A DNA stretch of 64,000 nt, from contig CAWACK010000001.1 of the NCBI GenBank assembly GCA_963780545.1, positions 1 through 64,000 of the forward strand, given 5' to 3'. Below the pieces are notes generated by a model. It searched no databases, was not told the DNA's origin, and worked only from the letters and a program-made list of their open reading frames with translations. The position numbers and the translations under genes are program-made. Shown here piece after piece: positions 45,639 to 55,001 of this stretch. This DNA is from UBA8941 sp963780545. Lineage in GTDB: Archaea > Thermoproteota > Bathyarchaeia > TCS64. Position 1 is the stretch's first letter, and every line of letters starts with the position of its first letter.

Positions 45639-46496
45639 ATGTCTTCAGGGAAGGGTTTAGCTGAGTGGGTTACGGAGCTTGTCGAGGGCTTCATTGCATC
45701 ATCTAACAACAGAATGAACGATGCGGGTGAGCCCGCCTGGGACAGACCTATTGTTGGCTTCTCAAATGGCGCGGATCCCATCTACGAGTTCTACAAGAAG
45801 GACATAGGAAGCTTCTTTCTGATTCCCATCGAGTTCTTCAGAGGTACATTTCCTGCTGTAGAAGCGAGGCCAGAGGAACTGACTGTGGTCAGCTGGGTTC
45901 TTCCCCAGACAGAAGCTACCAAGGTAGACCACAGGAAAGAGACAAAGATGCCGAGTGAGAGGTGGGCCCGTTCGCGCATTTTTGGTGAGCAGGTCAACGT
46001 CAAACTTAGACGTTACGTGGTTGAGGAGCTGGGGAAGGCCGGATATCCAGCGGTCGCCCCCATGATCTCCCCACTATGGCACGAGGCTATGTCTGAGAAG
46101 TACCTATACGCCTCAACCTGGTCGGAGAGGCACGCAGCCTACGCCGCTGGGTTGGGCACATTCGGCTTGAGTGACGGGTTAATCACCGCGAAGGGGAAAG
46201 CTCACAGGGTCGGATCGGTGATTGCTAAGATAGACATCCAAGCGACACCGCGTCCATATACCGACCACCACGCATACTGCCTCTACTACGCTAAAGGCAC
46301 ATGTGGTATCTGCGTTAAGAAGTGTCCAGCTGGCGCCATCTCTGTAAAGGGCCATGATAAGCGCAAGTGTTCAGGCTACGTTGACAAGACTCACGCCTTC
46401 GTGGAAGAGAACTACCACTTCAAGGGATACGGCTGCGGGTTATGTCAGGTCGGTGTTCCCTGTGAGAGCAGGATACCGGAGGGAATCGATCTCTAG
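45639..46496 (+). CDS. 4Fe-4S protein of the epoxyqueuosine-reductase-like family
   Basis: The 285-aa protein has RHAAYAAGLGTFGLSDGLIT, the counterpart of the QueG AGLG..GKN region, and a C-terminal ferredoxin-like part with CGICVKKCPAGAI and a second cysteine set (YGCGLCQVGVPCE). The N-terminal half has no cobalamin motif I can identify. It is probably an oxidoreductase with two Fe-S clusters and unknown substrate. ATG 45639. Confidence 0.7.
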   Translation: MSSGKGLAEWVTELVEGFIASSNNRMNDAGEPAWDRPIVGFSNGADPIYEFYKKDIGSFFLIPIEFFRGTFPAVEARPEELTVVSWVLPQTEATKVDHRKETKMPSERWARSRIFGEQVNVKLRRYVVEELGKAGYPAVAPMISPLWHEAMSEKYLYASTWSERHAAYAAGLGTFGLSDGLITAKGKAHRVGSVIAKIDIQATPRPYTDHHAYCLYYAKGTCGICVKKCPAGAISVKGHDKRKCSGYVDKTHAFVEENYHFKGYGCGLCQVGVPCESRIPEGIDL

Positions 46497-46552
46497 GGAA
46501 ACAGATAAAGAGTTGTCGGGTTAGATTCCCTTTAAAACCGAGGGTGTATACA

Positions 46553-47101
46553 ATGCGGGCTTTATTCGTCGGAAGGTTCCAGCCCTTTCACTACGGGCAC
46601 CTCTACGCTATTCAGAAGATTCTGGAGGAGGCGGAGGAGTTAATCATCGTTGTGGGTAGCGCCCAGATGAGTCACGAGCCCGACAACCCCTTCACAGCTG
46701 GGGAGCGCATAGAGATGATAAGCGCTGCTTTGAACGAGGCGAATATTGACAAGAAGAGATATATGCTAATACCGATTGCTGACGCGCCCAGCCACAGGAC
46801 CTGGGTAAGCTACGTCGAGTCCCAGACTCCGCGTTTCGAAGTCGTATACTCCAACCAAGCACTCACCCGGAGGCTTCTCATAGAGGCTGGCTACGACGTA
46901 CGATCAATACCCCTACATAATCGCAGCAGGTTCGAGGCGACGGAGATAAGGAGCCGAATCCTCAACGATGAGGACTGGAGCGAACTCGTACCGAAACCTG
47001 TCTACTGCATCGTCAAGGAGATAGATGGGGAGAACCGGATAAGGGACCTACGGAAATCCGATTCATCAAAGATCAAGGGTGAAGAGAACCAATCAGGGTA
47101 A
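46553..47101 (+). CDS. nadM: nicotinamide-nucleotide adenylyltransferase
   Basis: The archaeal NadM starts at ATG 46553 (MRALFVGRFQPFHYGHL), with the nucleotidyltransferase HxGH-type motif HYGH, then FTAGERIEMISAAL and a C-terminal NRSRFEATEIRSRI (ISSTxIR-like). It makes NAD from NMN and ATP. A basic tail of about 25 residues extends beyond the core. It overlaps or nearly abuts the following B3/4 gene. Confidence 0.92.
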   Translation: MRALFVGRFQPFHYGHLYAIQKILEEAEELIIVVGSAQMSHEPDNPFTAGERIEMISAALNEANIDKKRYMLIPIADAPSHRTWVSYVESQTPRFEVVYSNQALTRRLLIEAGYDVRSIPLHNRSRFEATEIRSRILNDEDWSELVPKPVYCIVKEIDGENRIRDLRKSDSSKIKGEENQSG

Positions 47102-47105
47102 CCTA

Positions 47106-47783
47106 ATGTACCTAAAGCTTGTTGGGACGCTATCGTCGGAGTTTCCCGGTCTATCAGCAAGAATTCTCACCATCCGAGGAGTCACAATAGAGGCATCGGA
47201 TCCGGCTCTCGAGACCTTTAAGAGGCAGATCTTCGAGGAGGCTGCCAGAAGGTGGAACCTCGAGGAACTAAGGGAAAACCCGATCTTTAGGGCTTACCGA
47301 GACTTCTTCTGGAAGGTGAAAGTTGACCCCACAAAGACGCGTCCAGCCTCCGAGGCGCTGCTGAGGAGGATACTCCGCGGAAACCCGTTGCCGACGATCA
47401 ACACACTCGTAGACGCCTACAACCTCGCCTCTGTTTCCACTTGCATACCCTTCGGCGCCTTCGACATCGACAGGATCAAGGGGGAGTTGGTGATGCGCAA
47501 GGCTTCACCGGGGGAGGAGTTCCTAGGAATTGGTATGGATGACCCCCTCAGGCTAATCGGTGGAGAGGCTATAATTCAGGACGATGAGAGGCTGATAGCA
47601 GTCTATCCCTACAGGGATGCTGAATTCAGCAAGGTGACCCTCTCCACACGGAATCTGCTGCTGATGGTTTGTGGAGTGCCGGGGATTGGGGGCCTGGAGC
47701 TCGAGAAGGCAGAGGCGGTCATGCGTGAATTACATCACCCGTTTCTGTGGCGGGGCAGTTACGTAGGTGGAGCCTATGATTGA
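47106..47783 (+). CDS. B3/B4 tRNA-binding domain protein
   Basis: The product of about 225 aa is a stand-alone B3/4 domain like that of the phenylalanyl-tRNA synthetase beta chain: VDPTKTRPASEALLRRIL, PLPTINTLVDAYNLASV, and LIGGEAIIQDDERLIAVYPYRDAE. Free-standing B3/4 proteins may edit mischarged tRNA. ATG 47106 is preferred; an earlier ATG at 47079 lies inside nadM. The stop overlaps the start of rtcA. Confidence 0.82.
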   Translation: MYLKLVGTLSSEFPGLSARILTIRGVTIEASDPALETFKRQIFEEAARRWNLEELRENPIFRAYRDFFWKVKVDPTKTRPASEALLRRILRGNPLPTINTLVDAYNLASVSTCIPFGAFDIDRIKGELVMRKASPGEEFLGIGMDDPLRLIGGEAIIQDDERLIAVYPYRDAEFSKVTLSTRNLLLMVCGVPGIGGLELEKAEAVMRELHHPFLWRGSYVGGAYD

Positions 47784-48837
47784 GGTTGACGGCTCGATGA
47801 TGGAAGGCGGCGGCCAGTTACTTCGAATGGCAACCACATATAGTGCGATCCTACAGGAGGCGGTAAGGGTCCACAGCATCCGTGCTAATAGAAACCAACC
47901 TGGTCTCAAACCCCAACATCTAGCCACCCTGAAGTGTGTTGCGGAGCTCTGCTCGGCTGAAACGAAGGGCCTTGCAGTAGGAAGCCGGGAGATAGAGTTT
48001 CACCCTGGGAAGCTCAAGGGGGAAGCTTCGAATTCGATATAGGAACCGCCGGCAGCTGCAGTCTCCTCCTCCAATGCGCTGCACCAGTCGCGGTCTACGC
48101 TGATAGTGCTCTCCACCTCAGAATCAAGGGTGGCACAGCCGTGAAGTGGTCGCCACCGATGCCGATCGTCCAGCGTGTCGTTTGGGAGGGTTTGAAGAGG
48201 ATGGGTTTCTCAGGTGAGCTTAGGATCCTCAGGGACGGCTACTACCCAAAGGGGGGTGGCTTAGTTGAGGCTAACATCAAGCCCCGCGAGAGGATTTAAA
48301 GCAATTATCGGCGAGAAGGCTGATGTCACAAGTATCCGAGGCATCTCAACCTGTGGCGGTCTTCCAAGGCACGTCGCTGAGAGGCAGGCAGAGGCTGCGC
48401 TTAGAATACTCAAAGAGGCAGGTTTCGAGTCTCGAATCGACGTTGCGACACCCGGTAAGGGATCAGAGCCATTTTCCGCTGGTAGTGTAATATGCCTATG
48501 GGTCGAGGGGGGTGCTCTGTTAGGGGACGATGGATTGGGTGAGCGGGGAAAACCAGCGGAAATGGTAGGCGCCGAGGCGGCAAAACGACTCATAAGTCAA
48601 ATAAAAACAGGTGCATATGTAGACCTTCACACGGCGGACAACCTCGTTCTCCCTTGCTCCCTGGCCGAGGGTGCATCGAGCTTTACAGTATCTAGGATCA
48701 CGATGCATACACTTACCGCTGTGGAGATTGCGAAGAAGATCTTGGGCGCGAAAATCAGCGTAGATGGCTCTGAGGGTAAACCCGGTAAAATCATCGTAAA
48801 TGGCAGAGGAATAACCAACCCAAAGTGGACCGATTAG
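47767..48837 (+). pseudogene. rtcA: RNA 3'-terminal phosphate cyclase, two compensating frameshifts
   Basis: The first frame has VDGSMMEGGGQLLRMA and RANRNQPGLKPQHLA. It loses frame near 48020 where five G replace the six needed (KLKGGSFEFDIGTAGS follows in frame 2). Frame 2 continues SPPMPIVQRVVWEGL and RDGYYPKGGGLVEA to about 48290, where an extra A returns to frame 1: FKAIIGEKADVTSIRG, ERQAEAALRIL, and VDLHTADNLVLPCSLAEG with the active-site His region. The enzyme cyclises RNA 3'-phosphates. The total length (1071 bases) is normal for an intact protein, so errors are likely. The GTG at 47767 or ATG at 47776 overlaps the B3/4 stop. Confidence 0.87.
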
Positions 48838-48861
48838 GTTTAACAACATGCACTCAAGAGA

Positions 48862-50178
48862 GTGACTGCTTTGATCGTGCTCAGTTTCGACAGGGGTACG
48901 CTTCTGGTCAAGGACGATCAGGCTGGGTCTTCAACGAGGTACCGAGCCATCGAGTACTCGTCTGTTATTAAGCATCTCAGGGAACAGGGTTCCGAGTTCA
49001 GGGACACAGCTCTTATGGTTCCACCCGTCGCAAGGCTCATGTCAGGGTTCGAGGCGAGGGACTACCAGTTAGAGGCCGTGGAGGCGTGGGTCAAGGCTGG
49101 ACACAGGGGAATAGTGGTGCTTCCCACGGGCGCCGGAAAGACGATAATGGCCATTAAGGCCATGGAGAGGCTGCAGGCCGCGACATTGGTTGTAGTTCCA
49201 ACCATCGTACTCCTCGAGCAGTGGCGAAGTACACTATCGGATGCTTTTGGTATTGAAGTAGGTGCCCTCGGTGGGGGTTCTGAAGACATCCGACCGGTTA
49301 CCGTTTCGACCTATGACTCCGCCGCGCTGCGTATGGGGCAGGTTGGTAACAGATTCAATCTTATAGTCTTCGACGAGGTCCATCACCTACCAACACCGAG
49401 CAATGCGGTTATCGCCCTAAATTACCTGGCTTGTTATCGGCTGGGACTTACCGCGACTCTGGGAAAGGATACGGGGACAATAGGCGTGCTGAAGGAGCTG
49501 GTTGGACCTGTTGTCTATGAGAGGGGCGTCGAGGAGCTAGCGGGGAAGCATCTGAGCGACTACACTGTGCAGACGATTAATGTGCCACTTGCGCCGGACG
49601 AGAAGCTCATCTACGAACGACAGTTTGCAATCTACAAGGGATTCCTCCAGAGGCGGGGAATCAGGATAAGGAGCGCTCGGGACTACCTCATATTTGTGAA
49701 GAGGGGTGGCCGCGACCCCGAAGCTAGGAGGGCACTTATGGCGAGAAACGCCGCTATGAACATAGCCCTCAACAGCCGCAACAAGGAAGAGTACCTTAGG
49801 AACCTCCTCGCAGCCAACCCCAACGAGAAGGCCCTCATCTTTACACGTCATAACAAACTTGTTTACCGGATAAGTCGGAGCCTCCTCATTCCCGCGATTA
49901 CCCATCAGACCGTTAAGGAGGAGCGAGAAGAGATACTCGACAGGTTCCGACGTGGAGTTTATCGTAGGATAGTGACTAGTCAGGTCCTCGATGAGGGGAT
50001 AGACGTTCCGGACGCGTCCCTCGCGGTTATACTAAGTGGGACTGGGAGTAGCCGGGAATTCATACAGCGGCTCGGACGTGTCCTTAGGAAGAAAGAGGGC
50101 AAACGGGCGACCCTCTACGAGTTGGTGAGCTTCGGTACAGCAGAGACCCGGATGAGTAGAAGGAGGAAGGAGACGTGA
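48862..50178 (+). CDS. xpb: XPB-family DNA helicase
   Basis: The 438-aa SF2 helicase has ARDYQLEAVEAW (Q region), Walker A LPTGAGKT, DEVH box IVFDEVHH, motif III GLTATLG, and motifs V/VI SQVLDEGIDVPD and IQRLGRVLRKK. It is of archaeal XPB length. XPB acts in DNA unwinding for repair. It starts at GTG 48862 and its end overlaps the bax1 start by four bases, the classic XPB-Bax1 pair. Confidence 0.92.
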   Translation: MTALIVLSFDRGTLLVKDDQAGSSTRYRAIEYSSVIKHLREQGSEFRDTALMVPPVARLMSGFEARDYQLEAVEAWVKAGHRGIVVLPTGAGKTIMAIKAMERLQAATLVVVPTIVLLEQWRSTLSDAFGIEVGALGGGSEDIRPVTVSTYDSAALRMGQVGNRFNLIVFDEVHHLPTPSNAVIALNYLACYRLGLTATLGKDTGTIGVLKELVGPVVYERGVEELAGKHLSDYTVQTINVPLAPDEKLIYERQFAIYKGFLQRRGIRIRSARDYLIFVKRGGRDPEARRALMARNAAMNIALNSRNKEEYLRNLLAANPNEKALIFTRHNKLVYRISRSLLIPAITHQTVKEEREEILDRFRRGVYRRIVTSQVLDEGIDVPDASLAVILSGTGSSREFIQRLGRVLRKKEGKRATLYELVSFGTAETRMSRRRKET

Positions 50179-51330
50179 TCCTCCCAAACGAGTTTATCAG
50201 GGTCAGGAGGACCAAGAACGCCCTGACCCCCTTCTTTGCCGATGAGGAGAAGCTAAGCCTCGCAAAGACCCTCATCGCCGTCTATAAGGAAAATCTAGGC
50301 AATCGGAGGGCTGAGCTTGAGGAGGGGCTTGCAAGCTGCGAAGAGCTCGGCTACGATTTCAAGCTTGTGAGAGGCTTATCCGCCGTCATCGATTCACGAT
50401 GCATCTTCGGGACACGCTCATTCGTGCCTCCTCTTAAGGCAAGAACTATGCTATTCGAGGAGGCTGCGAAGAGGTCTGTAAATCTCTGAGGGGGATCGGG
50501 TCGAGATTTTGGCAAACGTTGCGGAGAAACTGGGAGTTTCCTCCGTAGACCTCGACGAAAGCATTTACGCTGACCTCCTAGATGAACAGCACCTCATCGA
50601 CTTCAAAGAACCCTCACCAGTTGAGCTACTCCAGCTCTACAACTTCGCTCTAGCCTCTGTCATCCTCGCCTACTCTGTGCACATTCAAATCAGCTACTCA
50701 GGGAGAAGCGATCTGGTGGAAAAGGCTGCATCCTCGCTGGGGGAGGTCGATGCCAGGGTCTCGGGTTTACGTATAGACCTAAAGCCATTAAAGCAGGTCG
50801 GGGTCCGTGGTAAAAAATTTGAGGCTTTGCTTGGTAGTCTCATGGTCCTTAAAGATTGGAGCCTCCATGCGGAAGTGGCATACCCACCGAGGTATCAAGA
50901 GACACGGCCGCTGGAGCTTAACTGGAGAAATAACGACGGGATGTTCAAAGTGGAGTCAGTCGAGCCGGATATTGTCATCGAGATCAAGGCTCCAGTGAGA
51001 AAGGGATCATTTGGTGACCCGATAGTTATCGAGGATGTCGCCAACAGGCTTGGACTAACCGATAAAGAGCTTCTAAAGAAGATTGAAGCCGAAAACGTGA
51101 AGTATATTCGGCTACCCGGCGTCCTAATCACTCAGGATAGGCTGAATAATCTCAGGACCAGCCTCAGAGAGGTCGAAGGAGCTGACTTAGCGACCTTCAA
51201 AAGCGTCCTTAAGGGGCAGGGTTGCAAGAACCCAATACCCGTGCTTGAAGCCCTCGGCTACATCATAGAGATCGACCCAGAGACACATAAAACCTGGGTG
51301 AGTCACTTAAAACGGGGAGCGTCAAGTTAA
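50175..51330 (+). pseudogene. bax1: Bax1 nuclease (DUF790), interrupted by one frameshift
   Basis: The first frame has MILPNEFIRVRRTKNAL, NLGNRRAELEEGLASCEE and FKLVRGLSAVIDSRC, typical of the Bax1 N-terminus, and stops at 50489. The second continues EGDRVEILANVAEKLGVSS and YADLLDEQHLIDF and ends in a domain with FKVESVEPDIVIEIK. One extra T near 50487 accounts for the break. Restored length is about 385 aa. Bax1 binds XPB and cuts DNA junctions and bubbles. Its translational overlap with xpb supports co-expression. Confidence 0.85.
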
Positions 51331-51367
51331 TATCGCGCCGGGCTGAAGGGGTCTAGGAAGTGAGCGC

Positions 51368-51970
51368 ATGGGCTGGCAGGATTATCAGGGTGCAACTACT
51401 GTAGGCCTCATCTGCAAGGGCGGAGTCGTCCTTGCTTCGGAAAAGAGAGTAACTTGGGGTAACATGCTCACAAGCAGGAGCGGGTTGAAGGTCTTCAAAC
51501 TCAACAATAGGATCGGTCTCGCCTTCGCCGGACTCGTAAGTGACATGCAGGCGCTCACCCGCGAGGCTGCCGCCTACGCTAGCCTATACGAGCTCGACAA
51601 CAATAGGCCCATAGCTGTCAAGGCGGTTGGTAAAATGATCAGCAATATGCTCTTTCAGCGTCAGAGTCCTCTTCTCATGGAGACCCTCGTCGGGGGACTC
51701 GATGAGAATGGACCAGCCCTCTACAGCATGGATCCTGTAGGTAGTCTGATACCCGACCCCTTCATCACAGCGGGCTCCGGTGCCCCGATCGCAATGGGTG
51801 TGATCGAGGCTGAGTATAAGGATGAAATGAGTCTAGAGGAAGCCGCAGATCTCGTCCTAAAGTCTATAAAGTCGGCCGTAGCGCGGGACATTGCTAGCGG
51901 TGATGGCGTCGACATGCTTCTCATCACCAAGGATGGGGTAGAGGAGCGAAGCTTCAGTCTTAAGAAGTAA
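51368..51970 (+). CDS. psmB: proteasome beta-subunit paralogue, apparently without catalytic Thr1
   Basis: The 200-aa protein has a full beta-subunit fold, with VGLICKGGVVLASEKRV and FITAGSGAPIAMGVIE. Aligned with the catalytic subunit at 28227, the Thr1 position is Ala (QGATTVG versus KGTTTVG), Asp17 is Glu (SEKR versus TDTR) and Lys33 is kept. It should therefore be processed poorly or not at all and be proteolytically inactive, a structural or assembly subunit as known for other archaea with two beta types. It follows bax1 by 37 bases. Confidence 0.85.
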   Translation: MGWQDYQGATTVGLICKGGVVLASEKRVTWGNMLTSRSGLKVFKLNNRIGLAFAGLVSDMQALTREAAAYASLYELDNNRPIAVKAVGKMISNMLFQRQSPLLMETLVGGLDENGPALYSMDPVGSLIPDPFITAGSGAPIAMGVIEAEYKDEMSLEEAADLVLKSIKSAVARDIASGDGVDMLLITKDGVEERSFSLKK

Positions 51971-52138
51971 ATTCCAGGCTTATACGAAGCCTATGCATTA
52001 ATTGCTGTATCATAATAAGATCCATTAATTTTGAAGGTATTTAATAGTCTATCGCTATCTCAGAGATCGTCAAAACAACGCGATAACGGAAAAACCTAGA
52101 ATTCTCGCGAAATTTACTGTTACTGAAGTTTATTTTTT

Positions 52139-52558
52139 TTAAGAGGGAATCTCAGTCGTGAACTGGTTCCCTGCCATTGTCAAAATTGTTACGTTTGCGC
52201 TAGTATAACCCAAACCATTTCCGATGTACAGGTTGAACATCGTCTTCGAACCCGCCTCTATAATGGGACTTGTAATCGGATAATCTGTCGATATCTCCGT
52301 AGGGTCAGGTGGGATGTTTCTGCCGGTCACAGGAACGCCGTTTACAATTATCTCAGCTATCCTAACTGGAACAGCGCCGGTGTTCTTCACCGTAATAGGA
52401 ACCGTGTTGAGCCTACATGCGCAGTCCACAAATCCGGTTATCTCTAGCTTCTCCTGAGGCGTAACCGCGCTTGAGAAGACCTCCATTTCCCCCACATAGA
52501 GGAACGATGTCGCAAAGATTACCGCGACGAGTATGTAGAGTAAATATGTTTTTTGCAT
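52139..52558 (-). CDS. secreted/anchored beta-sandwich protein
   Basis: The 139-aa protein has an N-terminal signal anchor (YLLYILVAVIFATSFLYVG) and a beta-rich domain with VPITVKNTGAVPVRIAEIIV, suggestive of a CARDB/immunoglobulin-like fold or an archaeal pilin-type domain. There is a CAC pair in FVDCACRL. No operon partner besides the convergent thiol pair, which starts just downstream in the opposite sense of reading order. Function unknown. Confidence 0.55.
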   Translation of the reverse strand: MQKTYLLYILVAVIFATSFLYVGEMEVFSSAVTPQEKLEITGFVDCACRLNTVPITVKNTGAVPVRIAEIIVNGVPVTGRNIPPDPTEISTDYPITSPIIEAGSKTMFNLYIGNGLGYTSANVTILTMAGNQFTTEIPS

Positions 52559-52611
52559 CTAAATTCCCTGTCGTCCGCGGTAATTGAACCTTTGTTTAAC
52601 ATCTTGATTGC

Positions 52612-53286
52612 TTATCCCAGGAGGGAAGTGGTTACCTTCAATCCGGTATAGATCATATACATCCCCGCGAGGATGAGAACTATGCCATTCACCTTCTTCA
52701 GAAATGGCAATGCAGCTAACAACTGCTTATGCAACAAGTCCTTCGCCAAGGTCAACGTGATCGTCAACGGGATAATCAACGTCGCAGCACCAGCACCATA
52801 GGCGGAGAATAGCCAAAACACGTCGATTAAGCTCTTCGCTGATGCGCCTTGGAGTACAACTATAAGAAAGACGGGCAGGCTACACCCCAAGGAGGCGACT
52901 CCGTAGGCGACGCCGTATGTTAGAAACGAGATTTGGCTTTCGCCTTCGACCTTAAGACCTAAACTTGGAAGTCTATCCATAATCGTTGTCCAACCCGTAA
53001 GGAGTCCGATTATAACTAACCCCAAACCTAGTATGGGAACAGCTAGCCACACAAATCTCAGGAACTCTGCGGCTATGAGGGATGGAATTAAACCTACAAG
53101 CAGGAACACGAGAATGAATCCAGCTGACATCAAGCATGATTGAAGGAGTGCACTTGCTAGCCGTTTTCCAGCTCCCTCACTACTAATATAATATGATATG
53201 TAACCCGGCATCATGGGTAGCGCGCAGGGGCTCAGGAAAGCCAGAGCCCCAGCGGTGAACGCGAGGCTCAACTGTGCTGCATCCAT
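52612..53286 (-). CDS. ccdA: CcdA-like thiol-disulfide transporter
   Basis: The 224-aa membrane protein has six hydrophobic helices and the CcdA/DsbD signature: AFLSPCALPMMPGYISYY with the first Cys-Pro, and VASLGCSLPVFLIVVLQ with the second redox Cys. It moves electrons from cytoplasmic thioredoxin to the outer membrane face. It lies ten bases downstream of a TlpA-like thioredoxin, its likely partner. Confidence 0.9.
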   Translation of the reverse strand: MDAAQLSLAFTAGALAFLSPCALPMMPGYISYYISSEGAGKRLASALLQSCLMSAGFILVFLLVGLIPSLIAAEFLRFVWLAVPILGLGLVIIGLLTGWTTIMDRLPSLGLKVEGESQISFLTYGVAYGVASLGCSLPVFLIVVLQGASAKSLIDVFWLFSAYGAGAATLIIPLTITLTLAKDLLHKQLLAALPFLKKVNGIVLILAGMYMIYTGLKVTTSLLG

Positions 53287-53296
53287 CTTAAAATCC

Positions 53297-53797
53297 CTAG
53301 CTATTCACGTTAATTATCTGGATCAACTGATCGTAGGACGTGTAGAAGCCGCGATATCTTATTGTTCCTGACTTGTCTACTATAATAAGGGTCGGCACCG
53401 CGCTTACTTTGAAGTCATCGATCGCCGTCGGCGAGTTTCCTATCAGCCAACCCACTTTATTACTCTGGGCGAAGGTTTTCAGGTCTCCATCGCTGGAGCC
53501 GTCAACGTTGACTGAGACTATGACTATCCCCTTTTGTCCCTGTAGTTGTCTGAGGGCGTCAAACTCCTCGATGCAGACGGAGCAGGTGGTTGTAACAAAG
53601 TCGAGGACGACGACCTTTCCTCTCTGTTCCGATAAGGTGAATACCTGCCCATTTGTGTCGTTAAACTTAACATCTAACATTTGGTCTCCGACGTTAACTC
53701 CTGGGGGCGCGGATCGGTTGGATGTGACCCAGTAGGCGAAAGCTGAGATGCCAACGATCATTATGAGCATTAGTGCGACTGTGGTCTTTGTATTCAT
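53297..53797 (-). CDS. TlpA/ResA-like membrane-anchored thioredoxin
   Basis: The 166-aa protein begins with a signal anchor (TTVALMLIMIVGISAFAYWV), followed by a redoxin domain with VVVLDFVTTTCSVCIEEF (CxxC active site), IGNSPTAIDDFKVSAVPTL with the cis-Pro, and VDKSGTIRYRGF. It should work outside the membrane and receive electrons from the adjacent CcdA. The two genes form an operon. Confidence 0.9.
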   Translation of the reverse strand: MNTKTTVALMLIMIVGISAFAYWVTSNRSAPPGVNVGDQMLDVKFNDTNGQVFTLSEQRGKVVVLDFVTTTCSVCIEEFDALRQLQGQKGIVIVSVNVDGSSDGDLKTFAQSNKVGWLIGNSPTAIDDFKVSAVPTLIIVDKSGTIRYRGFYTSYDQLIQIINVNS

Positions 53798-53933
53798 CCT
53801 CTCAGGGTCTTAGGGCTCGATCTTTAAAAACCGAACCTAAATGATCCACTTGATTTCAGGGAAAATTGACAATTTCCCAAGCAATATTCAGAATCATTGA
53901 TAAGTCGCTGATCCCATGCAAAATTTGATTGAA

Positions 53934-54140
53934 ATGAAGACAAGTGCGCGTAATCTGATAGAAGGTAAGATCGTGAAGATCGAGACCGACAAGATAATGG
54001 CCAAAGTGAAGGTAGAAGTAGAGCCTGCTGTACTGACCTCCGTTATTACCAAGGAGTCTGTAGATGACCTTGAGTTAAAGGTCGGAGACCGAGTAAAAGT
54101 CATGGTGAAATCAACATCCGTGATGATCGTTAAAGAATAG
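53934..54140 (+). CDS. molybdopterin-binding (Mop/TOBE) protein
   Basis: The 68-aa protein starts at ATG 53934 (MKTSARNLIEGKIVKIE) and is a single Mop domain: SARNxxxG, strands IMAKVKVEV, VITKESVDDLELKVGDRV and VMVKSTSVMIVKE. Such proteins (molbindins) bind molybdate or tungstate oligomerically as storage or buffer. ATG 53916 is an alternative start. No molybdate transporter is nearby. Confidence 0.85.
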   Translation: MKTSARNLIEGKIVKIETDKIMAKVKVEVEPAVLTSVITKESVDDLELKVGDRVKVMVKSTSVMIVKE

Positions 54141-54162
54141 AAAGCATTAGGATCGGAAAATT

Positions 54163-54918
54163 TTAGGCAGTGGCTCCGCCGTCAATTACCAGTATTGAGC
54201 CATTCATGAAGCTTGATTCGTCGGAGGCGAGGAAGAGTGCGCCCCTAGCGATCTCCTCCGGCTTGCCAATCCTCTTCATAGGCACCTCCTGCTCTAGGTA
54301 TCGGCGCCTAGCAGCAGGGTCCTGAGCCTTATTGATACCCTGTTCCAACATTTTGGTCTGTGTAACACCTGGGCAGAGGCAATTTACTCTGATGTTCTTA
54401 TCTCCGAACTCTAAGGCGAGTGCACGTGTGATCTGGACTACTCCCCCCTTTGCAGCGCAGTATGCTGCGTAATTTCGGGCACCACTTATACCAATCTCGC
54501 TCGCTGTGTTGATTATTATTCCTCCGCCTTGCCTAATCATCTCCGGAATAGCGTGTCTGCAGCCTAGGAAGACGCTCTTGAGATCAACTGCGATGATCCT
54601 TTCCCAGTCATCTTCGGAGGTCTCTAAGAAGGGCCGATACATGCCAATGCCCGCGTTATTGTACAACACATCTAACCTACCATAGTTCTGGATTGCAAGT
54701 TTTATCGCCGCATTGAAGTCCACAGATTTAGATACATCAGCCTTGAGAAACGTTGCTTCAGCGCCTCTTTCTCGTAACTGCCTAGCCATCCTTTCCCCTG
54801 ATTCGTTTATATCGATGAGTACGAGCTTCGCGCCCTCTTCCGCGAAAATTTGGGACGCCGCTTCACCTATTCCAGATGCTGCCCCGGTGATTACAACAGA
54901 TTTACCATCGAGCCTCAT
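54163..54918 (-). CDS. short-chain dehydrogenase/reductase
   Basis: The 251-aa SDR has the NAD(P) motif VVITGAASGIGEAA, NNAG in VLYNNAGIGMY, the catalytic Ser (NTASEIG) and YAAYCAAKGG (Y-x-x-x-K), and a family end GSILVIDGGATA. It resembles FabG-type or glucose-dehydrogenase-type oxidoreductases; the substrate is unknown. It is the last ordinary gene before the recombinase-rich region. Confidence 0.9.
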   Translation of the reverse strand: MRLDGKSVVITGAASGIGEAASQIFAEEGAKLVLIDINESGERMARQLRERGAEATFLKADVSKSVDFNAAIKLAIQNYGRLDVLYNNAGIGMYRPFLETSEDDWERIIAVDLKSVFLGCRHAIPEMIRQGGGIIINTASEIGISGARNYAAYCAAKGGVVQITRALALEFGDKNIRVNCLCPGVTQTKMLEQGINKAQDPAARRRYLEQEVPMKRIGKPEEIARGALFLASDESSFMNGSILVIDGGATA

Positions 54919-55001
54919 TTATGATGCGCCTCTCGAGCCATCTTATTGGATATTAACCGCATAAAGCATAAATGTGGAGCAGTCGTTAATTTTGCGGCAT
55001 T

